From positions 20,135,784 through 20,199,783 of the forward strand of contig NW_023602073.1 in NCBI RefSeq assembly GCF_014898055.3: 64,000 nucleotides of DNA, read 5' to 3'. The DNA is from Talpa occidentalis (taxonomy: Eukaryota; Chordata; Mammalia; Eulipotyphla; Talpidae). Positions within the stretch are counted from its first letter, which is position 1, and each line of letters opens with the position of its first letter. Below are positions 1 to 11,812 of this stretch, piece after piece. The notes beneath the pieces were generated by a model. That model saw nothing but the letters and a program-made list of their open reading frames with translations, was not told the DNA's origin and made no database searches. Made by a program: the position numbers and the translations under genes.

Positions 1-156
1 AGACCAAACCAACAAAGAAATAACTTTATAAATGTGCAGAAGTCACTGAAAGTTTAAGATGCTACATTAGAAAATATTCACAAAACTTCAATAAAAATAT
101 TCAGTAAGGAATGAAAGAAAAATAAAGACATGTAGCTTATTAAAAACAAAGAAAAA

Positions 157-420
157 GGGGCCTCCCTGGTGATGCAGGTGGTTGAATGCAGCGCTGTGAA
201 GCTGTCCACAGCCTCTGCAGTGCTGGTTGATCCCCGCCAGCCTCGGAGCAACCCACATGGCGAGCAGACCTCTCCTGTCTCGCCCGCTGCTCCCCTCAGC
301 AGTATATTTCGTCAGTATGCCTGTTCTGTTCCCTGTTCTGTCTCTGGTGAATCTTCTCACCCTTCCGTGCATGTGGCCTGTACCCCGGTTCTTTTATAAA
401 TAAAATAAATCTTTAAAAAA
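157..420 (+). repeat. tRNA-derived SINE, subfamily 1
   Basis: Starts GGGGCCTCCCTGGTG, carries the shared AGACCTCTCCTG and CTCAGCAGT segments and ends in ATAAATAAATCTTT plus A-tail. One of the two related SINE subfamilies in this window. Confidence 0.85.
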
Positions 421-751
421 AAAGAAAAAAATGCCAGAATTATATAATCATGTTATCAAAAGCAACACAAATGTGTGGACAATTAAGTGGAAAATTGCAT
501 TAAAATAAGAGTTTCCATGGAAACCATCTGGATTCCATTTGTTCACTTTTAGTCCTGGAAAAGCTCAGATTTATGAAATGATAGGCTGTGAGGAAGACAT
601 ATTTACGATAATGCAATGCCAAGTGTCAACTATTCTAATTTGGGCTTAACATTGAAACAATGAGTTTACTTTCATAATAATTAAAATTGTCTAATAGACC
701 ATCATAGACTACACACATACAAGTTTTTAAAATATGGCTATTTGATACTTC

Positions 752-1341
752 CCAACTCAAAGTGAAATTAGATTGGCATTTAGGGGTACAAGATCGGGAA
801 ATATTTCATTGTTTTGTTGGTAGTAAACTATTGGTGTTCACCCCCATTTCAGATAATGGACATGACAGACATTTATACATTTATGTAGCTATGAATTCAA
901 TTAGTGAATTATTAGTTCAATTCATAGAATTAAATGAGTTTTTTGTGTGTATTATTGAATCACAACATAAATCACAATATTTGTCAATAACTGGTCCAAT
1001 AAACACAAATAAGCTGAAATGCCAGGTCACTAGGTATGATCATTAAATCAACTCAACAGGAAAATACATGGTAGGAACAATCAATGTAATTGCATGTTTT
1101 GGCCCCAAGGTATTTACCAGGAGCACCAAACACACAATGCACCCAGACACACTGTTCGTCCCAAAGAGATTTCGCAGTCTAACCTCCAGTGGCCAAATGG
1201 ACTTATTTTTTCTCCACAGTTCACATTGTTTTGAATGTGACTGATTTCAGAGATCACCACTTTGAGCTAAGTGTGAACTGCTCACTCTGACAGCTTCTCC
1301 TTCTATGGAAGGAAGGTACTGCTGAATATGTTCTGGTGAGT
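752..1341 (+). promoter_or_regulatory. Conserved OR 5' block of unit A: putative promoter, non-coding exon 1 and splice donor
   Basis: This block recurs ahead of all five ORs, always on the OR's strand. It holds TAATTG (1087-1092, homeodomain/LHX2-type core) and, 10 bp downstream, GCCCCAAGG (1102-1110), a near match to the Olf1/EBF site CCCNNGGG. It ends in TTCTG|GTGAGT with the donor GT at 1336-1337. Paired with the acceptor at 6124-6125, this predicts a 4790-nt intron. The transcription start is not visible. Promoter function is inferred from conservation and from known OR promoter composition. Confidence 0.6.
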
Positions 1342-2466
1342 GTCCTTGGGTTCTAAAAGGAAGACAACACAGAATAATGGGATGCCATTAAGTTACTGAT
1401 TTGTGTGGGTGAGGTACCCAGCCACTCCCATTGAACTTGTAAAATATGCAATACCAGGTGTGAACTATGAGTTTTTCAACAGAAATTAGTGATCTGGGAG
1501 AGAAAATTTTAAACTTCTTCCATTCTAAAGGTAGTTTATGGGTGTGATTCCCACTCCTCTCTAGCATTGCCTTTCTTTACATGGCCATTGCAGAGGCAAT
1601 TCAAAGTGGATGTATGATGGGATCGTGGAGTGTTATATTCCATTCCCTGTATACTTATTATTCACTGACTCTTATAATAGTCACTTATGGTAAATGGGAG
1701 ATGCTTTATCTATTAGAGATCACAAACAAATTGTTCAAATATGGAGGAAAAATTTAAAACCAAAATGGATCAGACATTTTAATAACAGTAAAATAACCAG
1801 ATTTTACCCAACAAAATGAAGAGGAAAATGAAACCATAATGAAGACTGAGTAATTGGTAAGAATCATTAAATGTGTCTTAATACATTTAGCAAGACATTT
1901 GTTTTGTTTTAAAACATTATATCCATCTAAATATTAAACATTGTGTAATAACATAACTACTCACCTAAAACTGTGTGACAGATTTGGATTTTGAATATCC
2001 CCTTTGTTTGCTATACAACTGCAATTAAGTTGGAGAAAATGAAATAACAGAATTTAAAGATAAAACCAATGTAATCTTCTGCATCAACCATGAAAATAGG
2101 AATTCCATTGAGGAAGTAAAACACTGTTCTTAACCTCCTTAGTTAAAAGGACACTCATTAAAAAAAGACAAAAACTCTTGAAATAATCTTTAGGAACCAA
2201 GATAAGAGATCCTTCAAGTGCCTTAGTTTTTCTGTTGTTATATGTAGTATCACAGACAATTATGGTAACACTGTATTAAATATTATTTAGATATTTATAA
2301 CCCATAATGTGACAATATTATTTTTACATAACCAATGTGAAAATGACAATTGGGATAATATATACTTTATTTGTATATTTTATATATAATCTATTATAAC
2401 ATACAATTATATATATATATTTTTCAAAATACAGAAAAGACATGAAAAGATTTAAAGATGAAAGCA
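1342..2466. other. Unit A intron, first part, non-coding
   Basis: Start of the predicted unit A intron. Homologous to unit E (from 60332); largely missing in unit B because of the deletion after 11807. No gene or named repeat seen. Confidence 0.55.
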
Positions 2467-2477
2467 AAAAATTGCAT

Positions 2478-2640
2478 TTACAAAATCAACAGGTAACTAT
2501 AAACCAGGGACACACTACAGAGGTGGGGAGAAGGCAGTATAATCAAAACAAAGGTGGTGGGAATTTCATGGGGAATATAACTATGATGAAAATGCATACA
2601 TTGTACAAAAATGAAAAACGATGTAAAATATATAAAATTT
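2478..2640 (+). mobile_element. L1 3'-end fragment
   Basis: Short 5'-truncated L1 tail: CAACAGGTAACTATAAACCA, then a GGGGAATATAACTATGATG segment matching the 3' ends of the larger L1s here. Flanked by AAAAATTGCAT at 2467-2477 and 2641-2651. Confidence 0.75.
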
Positions 2641-2651
2641 AAAAATTGCAT

Positions 2652-2938
2652 TTTTTAAGTTTTTTTTTTTTTTGATTTATTTATTTATTTATACAAGCAC
2701 TGGGTACAGTCAGAAGCGGGAAGGTGAGAGAATTCACCAGAGCCAGAGAGGGGAGCAGAGCAGGCAGAAGGACCGAAGTACACTGCTGAGGGGAGCAGCG
2801 GGCGGCAGGAGAGGTCTGCGCGCCATGTGGGACCTTCCTCCAGTGGCCGGGGAGTAGCCGGGGATCGAACCGGCGCTGCCGAGGCTGTGGTCAGCTTCGC
2901 AACCCAGCACTCAACTGCTGCGCCACTGGGGAGGCCCT
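2652..2938 (-). repeat. tRNA-derived SINE, subfamily 1
   Basis: Reverse-oriented complete copy. The Pol III B box (GGTTCGATCC on the minus strand) and the GGGCCTCCCC start (2937 downward) are clear. Target-site duplication AAAAATTGCAT at 2641-2651 and 2939-2949. Confidence 0.88.
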
Positions 2939-3294
2939 AAAAATTGCATATAACCACTGCATTAATTTTTGACAATGGTATATTCAATTTAATGGAAAGA
3001 CCAAACAAATTACTTCTGGGTAAATGAAGCAATATTTCCAGACAAGGAATGAATTTTTTTTGTTGTTGGATTTCATAACAGAAATAAAATTAACATTCTT
3101 CTAGGCACATAGAAATAGAAGTTTTGGGAGTCTTCAGAAACCTCACCTGGTAAATTGCATTTGCAAGAGAAAATGACTAGATTAATAGATGTTTTATTAC
3201 AATATCTAGAAATGCCAAGTATCATCTTCAAAATCTCCCTCAAAATAGTCTATAGTTCTTGGCATAATTTAATAGAAGTTTTATACTCCTGTGG

Positions 3295-3326
<32 letters not shown>
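3295..3326. repeat. (CA)n microsatellite
   Basis: Uninterrupted CA dinucleotide run inside the unit A intron. The homologous place in unit B (about 12300) has only scattered CA, so the expansion is specific to unit A. Confidence 0.9.
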
Positions 3327-3329
<3 letters not shown>

Positions 3330-3861
3330 AACCCCCGCCACCCCGAACAAATTCTGAAATTTTCTTGACGAGTGCAAGGGACTGTCTCATCTAAGCCAAC
3401 TCTTCTCCTTCCATTTCACAGTTAAACAATCTCCCAATAAAATTACATAATTCCCTGCACAAGCTAGGAGCATCCATCACACTCTCACCTTCTAGGTAAA
3501 GTACATCCATAGGGTTTGTGCAGAAAAACGACAAAAGAGAATCGTTTTCCTTTATGTCTCTGTGTCAGGTTAACAAATTAAGCAAGAGATAAACACAAAC
3601 ATGCCCTCACCATTCAGACATAATTACTTTGTTAGTGTTTTATTCTCTTTATTCTCTGCTTCTTCCATTCCTGATTATTTTCATACCTTGAGAACATAAA
3701 GTGTTAATAATACATGTTACTCCTATGTCATCCAAACGGTGATAAGATCCACATGAGAAAAGATATTTCACAAAGACAATTTTGAGAACACCTAAAATAT
3801 TATCATGAAAATAATGACTCAATTACATTTTTAGGATCTGTCATTTTTTTTTTTTCCTGCT

Positions 3862-4259
3862 TGTAGGGGCAGGAAGGCACAGAGAGAGTTCTGGAACCCT
3901 CGGTGACTTTTCAGGCTTTTATTGAGCTTTTTATAAGGCGGGGGCGGGGGGCAGGGGTTGGGAAGCTGGCAGGCCTCCCAGCACCCCTGCCCCCAAATCT
4001 TCACTCTTTCTGGGCTCTCTGGTGTTCTCTCGTGGTGTCCACGCTGTCTCTGGTTCTCAGCTGCTTCCACCACTGCTACTCTTTCTGCGCTTCGCCTAAT
4101 GCCGCCCTTATAAGCCCCGTTTCTGCCCAGGTGTGCCCATCTATGCCTGCCCACTCCCTACTCTAGGTGTCCACCATCAGACATGCAGGTAGGCCCGCAG
4201 GGATGCATCATCAGTTCCAGTGGTGGGAGGGAAGATAAAGCTTGACCACTTATCCTACA
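3862..4259 (-). mobile_element. Probable solo LTR of an endogenous retrovirus
   Basis: An inserted GC-richer segment absent from the homologous place in unit B (near 13130-13150). Read on the minus strand it starts TG and ends CA, has TTATAA-type boxes and an AATAAA followed by a U5-like tail. It is flanked by near-identical 5-bp direct repeats (CTGCT 3857-3861, CTGCC 4260-4264). Length is about 398 bp. No internal viral gene is present. The family is not recognised. Confidence 0.5.
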
Positions 4260-4311
4260 CTGCCCCTGCGCTAATTTAAAATGAAAGTTGTTTCCTCAAA
4301 ATTAATTATCA

Positions 4312-4580
4312 GGGGCCTCCCCTGGTGGTGCAGCAGGTTGAGCGCCACGCTGTGAGGCTGTCCACAGCCTCTGCAGTGCCAGTTCAATCCCGGCCGGCCA
4401 GCGAGAATTCTACATGGCTCAGCAGACCTCTCCTGTCCTTCCCGCTGCTCCCCTTAGCAGTGTATTTCATCAGTCTGCCTGTTCTGTTCCCCGCTTTGTC
4501 TCTGGTGAATCCTCTAGTCCTCCCGCACATCGGGCCTGTACCCCAGCTCTCTATAAATAAATAAATAAATAAATCTTAGG
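4312..4580 (+). repeat. tRNA-derived SINE, subfamily 1
   Basis: Complete copy from GGGGCCTCCCCTGG to (ATAA)n ATCTTA. Target-site duplication AATTAATTATCAG (ends 4311) and AACTAATTATCAG (ends about 4595). Confidence 0.88.
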
Positions 4581-4914
4581 AAAACTAATTATCAGATAAT
4601 GTAATTGAAAAACCAACTATATATAAAATTATGGGGCTCTCTTTCATCTGGGAGGCAAAATGACATCCAGACTAGGAAGACCCAAAACTTCCGGTCCTGT
4701 GAACAATTACAAGGGCCTCCTGGGGAAGTAAGGAAGCTCCCAGGAGGCCTGGAAATGCCTCCCAGCATCCCAGGATCAACTTTGACAAATATCACCCAGA
4801 TTACTTAGGGAAAGTTGGCCGAGGCTTTACCTCTTAGAGAGGAATCAGAACTTCTGGCCAACTATCAACCTTGATGAATCTTATCACTGAGCAGACTCAA
4901 ACTCAAGCAAACCT

Positions 4915-5056
4915 ACCCAAAACAAGACTGGAGCTAAGGAGGGGCGGGGTGGGAATTGTATGGGGAATATAACCAAAATGAAAATGCATATAAACTGCAC
5001 AAAAATGAAAAAAAATGATGTAAGATTTATATAAAATAAAACAATAATTTTAAAAA
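4915..5056 (+). mobile_element. L1 3'-end fragment
   Basis: Matches the last part of the L1 3' UTR (GTATGGGGAATATAACCAAA) with the terminal ATAAAATAAAA stretch. It interrupts DNA that continues uninterrupted at 13440-13510 in unit B. Confidence 0.7.
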
Positions 5057-6103
5057 ATAGGTGGTTTATGTTGCAGACTTTTTCAAGTCTTCTGTTAAAT
5101 AACTTGCTCTTCTCCAAAAAGTGTGTGTAAACTTGATGTTATTACTTACATCCTAAGTTCATTTTTTCTTTTTACAAAATACATATTGTAGCTATTTTTA
5201 TATCATCCATTTTATTGAAATGACTGGTTTACAACACTGTATAAGATTTAGGGTTCAGACTCATACCTCTTCAGACGTATGATACCAGTAGGGATCTTTC
5301 TTTGTAATTAATAGCAGTTAGTATTTTAATTTAAAATATTACCTAATTTGGAGTGTTAAAATATTATATTTCATAGTTGCTTCACATTTATTTACTAAGA
5401 ATTATTTCAAATGATAATTTAATATGGATAATAGTTACATTATTTCCTTATAAAAATACACTGAAGGTCTGTCTGTACATTTCCTTTTCCTTTAGGAATA
5501 CTATATTTCAGATCAATTTTTATGATGTATTACGCTAATAATAATGGTTATTTATACATCATTGTTATTGCATAGTCCTATCAACTTGGTGTTTCATAAT
5601 GTTAACTTACTTATTGAAAATAAATGTTTAGTTAGAAGAAAAACCATAAGGATTTTTTCCTGTCATATATAAAACAAAATTATAAAACTGCAATATTAAA
5701 TCCAGTAATGTTTTGGTGGTATATGAACAGATAGAATGATTAAGAAGAAATCATAGCAGTTAGGAACATTTATTAATGTGTAAAATGAATAAGGTACTTT
5801 AATATAGATCAAAAACTAATGTTTCATAGTGCAAAAAACAAAATTATATTTTTGAAAATATATTTTAATAACTTTAATATATATACTAATTTTTCCTTTA
5901 AGTAAAATGAGGAATACTCAAAGACATTATATTTCTTACCAATGTTATCATGACTGAGTGTCAATCATTTAAACTTTCTAAACATGTTTATTAGAATAGA
6001 GAGCTACTTTTACATTTATGATGAAGTGGTGATTTCTTCAAGTAACTTCAGCCTAACTTTGTTGAGTCCAAGGTAGATTAGGAGGTTAAATAAAAAGTTT
6101 CGA
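5057..6103. other. Unit A intron, last part, non-coding
   Basis: Very A/T-rich DNA homologous to 61280-62200 of unit E. No repeat or gene recognised. In unit B this stretch is largely absent. Confidence 0.55.
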
Positions 6104-6154
6104 ATGGTTCCATCTTCTGTTGCAGCCAACATTGATAGGAAATTAAGAAAGACT

Positions 6155-7090
6155 ATGGCCAATTTCAATATGAGTGGGTTTCTTCTGATGGGATTTTCTG
6201 CCAATCCTGAACTAGAACTCATCCATGCTTCTCTGTTCTTAGTCTTATACATAATGGCTTTAACTGGCAATATCCTCATTATCACCGCAGTTTCCATGGA
6301 CAATAGTCTCCACTCACCCATGTATTTCTTCCTGAAACATCTCTCCTTCTTGGATCTGTGCTATATTTCTGTGACTGTGCCAAGGTCCATTTGCAACTCT
6401 TTTATGCATAATGGCTACATTTCCCTCTTGGAATGCATAGTACAGTGTTTTTCTTTCGTTCTTTGTACCTGTGCTGAGCTGTCCATGCTCACTGTGATGT
6501 CTTATGATCGCTATGTGGCCATCTGCCTTCCACTGCGCTACGAAATCATCATGGATGTCAGCACCTGTGTTCATGGAGTCCTAGGTGTCTGGATCAGTGG
6601 GGTCATTTCTGGAACCATGCAAACAGCTGCCACTTTCTCCATGCAACTCTGTGGTCCCCATATCATTCACCAATTCTTCTGTGACATCCCCCAGCTCCTG
6701 AAACTCTCTTGTTCTAATGAGTACATCAGAGAGGTTGGGGTCACTGATTTTTTGGGTCTTATGGCCTTTCTTTGTGTAGCCTTTATTGGACTGTCCTACA
6801 TCCAGATATTCTCTGCTGTGCTGAGGATGCCATCTGCTGAAGGCAGAGCTAAGGCCTTTTCCACTTGCCTTCCCCACCTCGCTGTTGTCATTTTATTTAT
6901 TTCAACCAGTGCCTTTGAGTTTCTCAAGCCACCTTCTGACTCTCCAAGTGCACTGGACATTCTGCTCACTATCATGTACACAGTTGTGCCTCCAACACTC
7001 AACCCAATGATCTATAGCTTGAGAAATAAAGCCATAAAGGAAGCTCTGAAAAAGGTTGTCAGAATAAGAAAAGTTGACCTCTTTTGTTGA
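6155..7090 (+). CDS. Olfactory receptor, family 14-like, intact (unit A)
   Basis: An odorant-binding class A GPCR predicted to act in the ciliary membrane of olfactory neurons through G-olf. The single exon encodes 311 residues, the usual OR length. Visible landmarks are GN in TM1 (38-39), the LHSPMYFFL segment after TM1 (52-60), the SYDRYVAIC box ending TM3 (116-124, DRY 118-120), SY in TM5 (214-215), KAFSTC opening TM6 (233-238) and NPMIY in TM7 (283-287). Cysteines 94 and 176 suit the usual extracellular disulfide. The frame is open from an ATG at 6104, but I chose 6155 because all paralogues start at the same MANF and because a splice acceptor AG (6124-6125) lies between the two ATGs. The N-terminal glycosylation sequon is N5-M-S, not the N3-F-T of the paralogues. 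An AATAAA lies at 7129-7134. The family 14 call rests on remembered motifs, so subfamily is not assigned. Confidence 0.93.
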   Translation: MANFNMSGFLLMGFSANPELELIHASLFLVLYIMALTGNILIITAVSMDNSLHSPMYFFLKHLSFLDLCYISVTVPRSICNSFMHNGYISLLECIVQCFSFVLCTCAELSMLTVMSYDRYVAICLPLRYEIIMDVSTCVHGVLGVWISGVISGTMQTAATFSMQLCGPHIIHQFFCDIPQLLKLSCSNEYIREVGVTDFLGLMAFLCVAFIGLSYIQIFSAVLRMPSAEGRAKAFSTCLPHLAVVILFISTSAFEFLKPPSDSPSALDILLTIMYTVVPPTLNPMIYSLRNKAIKEALKKVVRIRKVDLFC

Positions 7091-7134
7091 GGCACATCTT
7101 TTAATTCTTGCTTGGGAGAAAAGTTCAAAATAAA

Positions 7135-8174
7135 TTGGGGAAAATGTTGGCTGAAACGAATTGAGATAAGTAAAAATCAAGTGAGTTAATTAAAGAAAAT
7201 GTCTGGGGACTAAAGCCCCAGAGGAACCTGCATATAGTTCTGGAAAACCTGTCTGAAAATGGAGCTTCTCGGTGAGGACCTTATATAATTTACACGTGAA
7301 ACATGTGAGGAATCTGGGCAGATGTCTGGTTTGTGTATCAAGCTGATGTTGTCTGTACATTGAGGAAAACAGATGGTTGTTAAAATTTACCCCTATTTAG
7401 AGCTTTGCCTTTTGGGAACTGGGGGTTTCAAATCTGCCATAAACCTTGAAGGATATCTTTCTCTGAAGTTACTAATTTTCCCAGAGGCATCTGTTTCCAC
7501 AATGTTGCCTTTTCACAAATGATATTTTTCCTGGGAAAAATATCTTAGGACCAGGGCAGTTGCATCTTTGCTCTTGACTTGCACTTTCTAGTTGGGGTCA
7601 GGAAAAGTGGACTGAAATTATTTTATTTGGTTTACCAGACATAACATAGTCAACCATGAATTTAAAGGTAAATAAAGAAATGAGCATAGGGGAAGTTGCC
7701 ATAACTATGTGCTGAGTAATATACATATCCACACATACAGCTCTATAAACATTACTCCTGCAAATATAGATTAAAATCTGACCCCACAAAACAAAGTACA
7801 AAAAACATTTATATAACTTTAAAAAAATTAAGAACTCTACATGATCATTTCCATCAGGATGATAAAAGAACAGTAAACATGATTTTCTTTTCTCATTGTT
7901 TCCTGAGTTATTCTGGAGTTGGGTTATCACATGATATCTGTGTATTGATGAGAACAAGCAGACTCCCAGCGTGTTTTGGTCCTTGTAGAGTTCCACTAAG
8001 GCTCTCTTTACCAACCTTGAAGGTCTCTCTGGGTAATTTACTGAGGTCACTCTGCAGAAATCTCATTATACCCTTTCTTTGCCTCTTAAGATACAATGGA
8101 CTAATTTCCACCCAGGTGGGAGGAAGCCTGGATACCACACTAATCATTTACTGCCTCAGACAAACAAATGTTTC
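7135..8174. other. Unit A 3' flank, non-coding
   Basis: The first 250 bp match unit B (14590-14830). 7600-8174 is not recognised. Minus-strand frames here (up to 150 aa) have no recognisable family features. Confidence 0.5.
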
Positions 8175-8451
8175 TTTCTTTTTTATATATTTTACATTTT
8201 TAAAAACATTAATTTATTTTTACATAGAACTGGGGTGTAGGCCAAAGGTGCAGGGTGGTCAGACGATTCACCAGATATAGAGCGAGGAGCAGAACAAACA
8301 GATCTACTGAAATACACTGGTGAGGGGAGCAGCCAGCAAGACAGGAGAGGTCTGCTATGCCATACGGGTTAGCTCCCCAGCCAGGGATGGAACTCAGGCT
8401 GTAGTTGTGACAGCACTGAGACTTAACCCCTAGGCCAATAGGGAGTTCCCA
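8175..8451 (-). repeat. tRNA-derived SINE, subfamily 2
   Basis: Diverged reverse copy: AACTGGGGTGTAGGCC, ACACTGGTGAGGGGAGCAG and CTTAACCCCTAGG segments. Imperfect flanking repeats around AAATGTTTCT / ACATGTTTCT. Confidence 0.75.
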
Positions 8452-9077
8452 GAAATACATGTTTCTAAATGTTAAAATGAGTAAAAGAAGAAACAAAACA
8501 ATATTAAAGTGACAAAAATAATAGATACATTGAGTACCATGCAATGTGATCAGAATTTAAAATCAATGGATGAATTTAATCAGCATGAATTCATTGTTAT
8601 GTCAAAGGATGATATATGTATGGTAGATTCTAATCTGTTGAGTTGATATATGTGCTCATCGCAATAATATACACTTTTTTAAATTACTGTAGTTACCTAG
8701 TACTTTATTACACAAAGAACATTAAATTTCTCATTCTGTTCTTTCAAATTGTTCTGAATTTTATAAGAACACATGTCCTGTTTGATAGTGGCTCATTTTC
8801 CAGTGTGATATCTTCTCACCTACACCATTCCGTCTGCCATGACTTTATTTTTTATTTTTTTTTAAATTTATTTGAGTCAAGGAAATTAAAAAGTCAACTT
8901 TCATTGGGATTTAACTGATAAAAGGATAATTAGAACTGTCTTTTTAATAGAGTAATTAAATGATAGGTTCAGCCATAAGACCTGGAATTTCATGTATGAA
9001 AACCTAATGGTTTAATATTTCTGTTTTTTCCTCCATTATTTGCATGAGTTGAATTAAATGTTTCCATTCTTTCATTT

Positions 9078-9078
<1 letters not shown>

Positions 9079-9114
<36 letters not shown>
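9079..9114. repeat. (TTTA)n microsatellite
   Basis: Tandem TTTA run abutting the 3' end of the minus-strand L1 fragment that follows. Probably grown from that element's A-rich tail. Confidence 0.85.
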
Positions 9115-9117
<3 letters not shown>

Positions 9118-9530
9118 AAAAATAAATTTTATTTTTATATTCCCTGTACAATTGCAACACCCCCATTCTGAACCCAATCCCTCCTCTCCCACCCCCCACC
9201 CCCCAAAAATGTCTCTGGTTCATAGTTTTTTGTTGATTTTGATTTTCACTTTCTTATAGTTATTTATTTTCCTGGTCCCTTATTTGAGTTTTCTAGATTC
9301 CTGCTATGAGTGAGACCATCCGGTATTTTTCTTTTTCTTTCTGGCTTATTTCGCTGAGCATGATCCCTTCCAGCGCCATCCATGTTGCTGCAAATTGCAT
9401 GTGTTTATCTTTTTTGAATTCTGAGTAATATTCCATGGTATATATGTACCACAACTTCTTGATCCAGTCATCTGTTTTTGGGCATTTGGGCTGTTTCCAA
9501 AGCTTAGCTATTATAAATAGTGGTGCTATA
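9115..9530 (-). mobile_element. L1 3'-end fragment (end of ORF2 and 3' UTR)
   Basis: Minus-strand L1: the 3' UTR with a C-rich tract (CCCACCCCCCACCCCCC on +), then the last part of ORF2. That part encodes the conserved [22 protein letters not shown] stretch, here as pieces around 9293-9530. 5'-truncated. Confidence 0.88.
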
Positions 9531-10182
9531 TCTTTATTCCCAAATAAGATCATACATTGAGAGGGAATGGCTGAAGACTTCAAAATATGTACTTTCAGGG
9601 AACACAATTCTACCCCTAATATTGTAGCAAGTGACTCAAGAAACTAATTCAACTCACAATAAACCAAAAAGTATGAGTAAATATAATTATATAGTTGAAA
9701 AAGTCAATGCAAATTAATATTCTTTTCTCTTTTAACTACATTAGATATCAATTTATAAAGCAAGATGTATAGAATGGATTGTTGGGCTAGAACATATGGA
9801 AAAGTAATATATTTTCCATAATAGCATTAGAGGTGAGTGAGAATAGAGTTATATGAGATTAAGGTAATATGATATATTGAATACACACATGAAGAGAACC
9901 ATCAATGATAAGGTTAATAAAACTAAAGATATACACGTCAGCATATTCTCCTACCTTCTCTGAATTCTCTAAAAGGCACATAATTATGGAAATACCTATG
10001 TATAATACTATCTTTCTGAAGTTGTGATATTGAATGAATATAAGTATATATAATGAATATAAATATATAATGAATATAGAGAGAATGGAAATATATACAT
10101 ATGCATGTATTTATATATATATATATATCATAAGAGGGATTAGCATAAATGAATCTGTATTTGTGTTAAGAATGTCTATTTG

Positions 10183-10438
10183 GGGCCTCCCTGGTGGTGC
10201 AGTGGTTGAGCACTGGGTTGCGAAGCTGCCTGCATCCTCTGCAGCACCAGTTCGATGCCCAGCCTCCAGGTGAGGGTCCCACATGGTGCACAGACCTCTC
10301 CTGCTGCCTGCTGCTCTCCTCAGCAGTGTACTTCATCACTCTGCTCTGGCTCTGGTGAATTCTCTCACCCTCCCGTGCTTCTGACTGTACCCAGTGCTTG
10401 TATAAATAAATAAATCTTAAAAAAATAAAATTAAAAAA
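10183..10438 (+). repeat. tRNA-derived SINE, subfamily 1
   Basis: Complete copy with perfect 15-bp target-site duplication AAGAATGTCTATTTG (10168-10182 and 10439-10453). The perfect duplication suggests a fairly young insertion. Confidence 0.92.
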
Positions 10439-11022
10439 AAGAATGTCTATTTGTGTTAAAAACATAAAGACCCTTCAGAAATTTGTGACATAAGGTGACA
10501 TAATGTGTGATATTGTAATATAATGTATGTTTGGTCCTTGCCCCTGGTTCCTGTCCCTGTCACAGAGATCTAATCCCTTGTAAATTATTGACTGAGAGGT
10601 GCGAGGTGATTTTCTTGTATTCCTCATGATCGCCTGTTCCTCTGTACCTGATTTTATGCTAATGATGTGACTCATTATGGGTGCCTAAGTAAATACAGGA
10701 TTTTCTCTACAAGTCAATAAATTTAAAGTAAATGGAAAAAGCCATTTAAATTTTTCTAAATATGCTATGAGCTTTCCATTAGAAATGGACCAGAAAGCAA
10801 GCTTTGTTTCTTTCTTTTTATATAACTAGGCATTATTTTGCCCATTTTATATCAGTCTACTAAAACAGAATATTCAACCAATAGGATTCTAAAATCATAC
10901 CACCAAGCATTTACTAGCTTCATATTACTAAAGATAGTCACTAAGGCTAAACTGAAAATATAGAAGAGAAAATTTTTGAAAACAAGCTTACATTTTTTAT
11001 TTCACATGAAAAACAATATACA

Positions 11023-11288
11023 GGGGCCTCCCCTGGTGGCACAGTGGTTGAGCACTGGGCTGCAAAACTGTCTGCAGTCTCTGCAGCGCTGGTTTGATCC
11101 CCAGCCACAAGGGTCTCATATGGCGCATGGACCTCTCCTGCCGCTCCGGCTGCTCCCCTCAGCACTGTATTTCGTCAGTCGTTCTGTTCTGTTCTCTGCT
11201 CTGGCACTGGTGAATTCTCTTACCCTCCCGCACTTCTGACTGTACCCAGTGCTTGTATAAATAAATAAATACTTTTTTTTAAAATAAA
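11023..11288 (+). repeat. tRNA-derived SINE, subfamily 1
   Basis: Complete copy with perfect target-site duplication GAAAAACAATATACA (11008-11022 and 11289-11303). Confidence 0.92.
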
Positions 11289-11379
11289 GAAAAACAATAT
11301 ACATTAAGTTGATATTTTGGAAAGCAAAACAGTTAAGCTAGATACAGCTTACTATATTTACAAGGTTATAACTTAATCT

Positions 11380-11812
11380 GACATATGATAAATTAATTTT
11401 GATTAGGGAGTGTTTTGTTGCTTCATTGGTAGTAAACTATTGATATTTACCCTTTTCAGTTAATGGACATGACTATTACATTTTATACATTCATGTAGTT
11501 ATGAATTAAATTAATGATTAATTCAATTAATAGAATTAAATGATGTCTTTTTGTGTATTATTGAATCACAACACAAATCACAATATTTTTCAATAACTGG
11601 TCCAATAAACACAAATAAGCTGAAATGCCAGGTACTAGGTATGATCATTAAATCAACTCAACAGGAAAATAATCGGTAGGAACAATCAATGTAATTGCAT
11701 GTTTTGGCCCCAAGGTATTTACCAGGAACACCAGACACCCAATGCACCCAGACACTCTGTTAGTCCCAAAGAGATTTTGCAGTCTAACCTCCAGTGGCCA
11801 AATGCACACACA
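11380..11812 (+). promoter_or_regulatory. Conserved OR 5' block of unit B, truncated
   Basis: Homologous to 752-1200 of unit A. TAATTG is at 11692-11697 and the Olf1/EBF-like GGCCCCAAGG at 11706-11715, with nearly unchanged sequence between. After 11807 the sequence jumps to DNA matching about 2340 of unit A. The intervening roughly 1.1 kb, including the end of exon 1 and its GTGAGT donor, is therefore missing. This fits the dead status of the unit B receptor. Confidence 0.55.

Noticed and set aside
2652..2938. Possible tRNA gene from A/B-box-like sequence here and in similar copies
   Set aside because: No cloverleaf or anticodon stem can be drawn with confidence; the body and A/T-rich tail show these are SINEs.
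3295..3326. CA repeat as a possible regulatory Z-DNA element
   Set aside because: Only a simple microsatellite private to unit A, with nothing else supporting a function.
3831..4166. Overlapping 107-aa (-) and 87-aa (+) frames
   Set aside because: They lie inside the LTR-like insertion and its flanking T tract. Composition is driven by GC-rich repeat sequence.
6104..6154. Upstream in-frame ATG adding 17 residues to the unit A OR
   Set aside because: The paralogues have no such extension, and a conserved splice acceptor lies between this ATG and the conserved MANF start.
6314..7002. Minus-strand frames of 60-100 aa opposite the unit A OR, and matching ones opposite C, D and E
   Set aside because: They recur in every paralogue only because the OR sense strand is conserved. 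They have no independent start context or family features.
7598..8050. 150-aa minus-strand frame downstream of unit A
   Set aside because: No domain, signal or paralogue in other units; low-complexity A/T-rich codon use consistent with chance.
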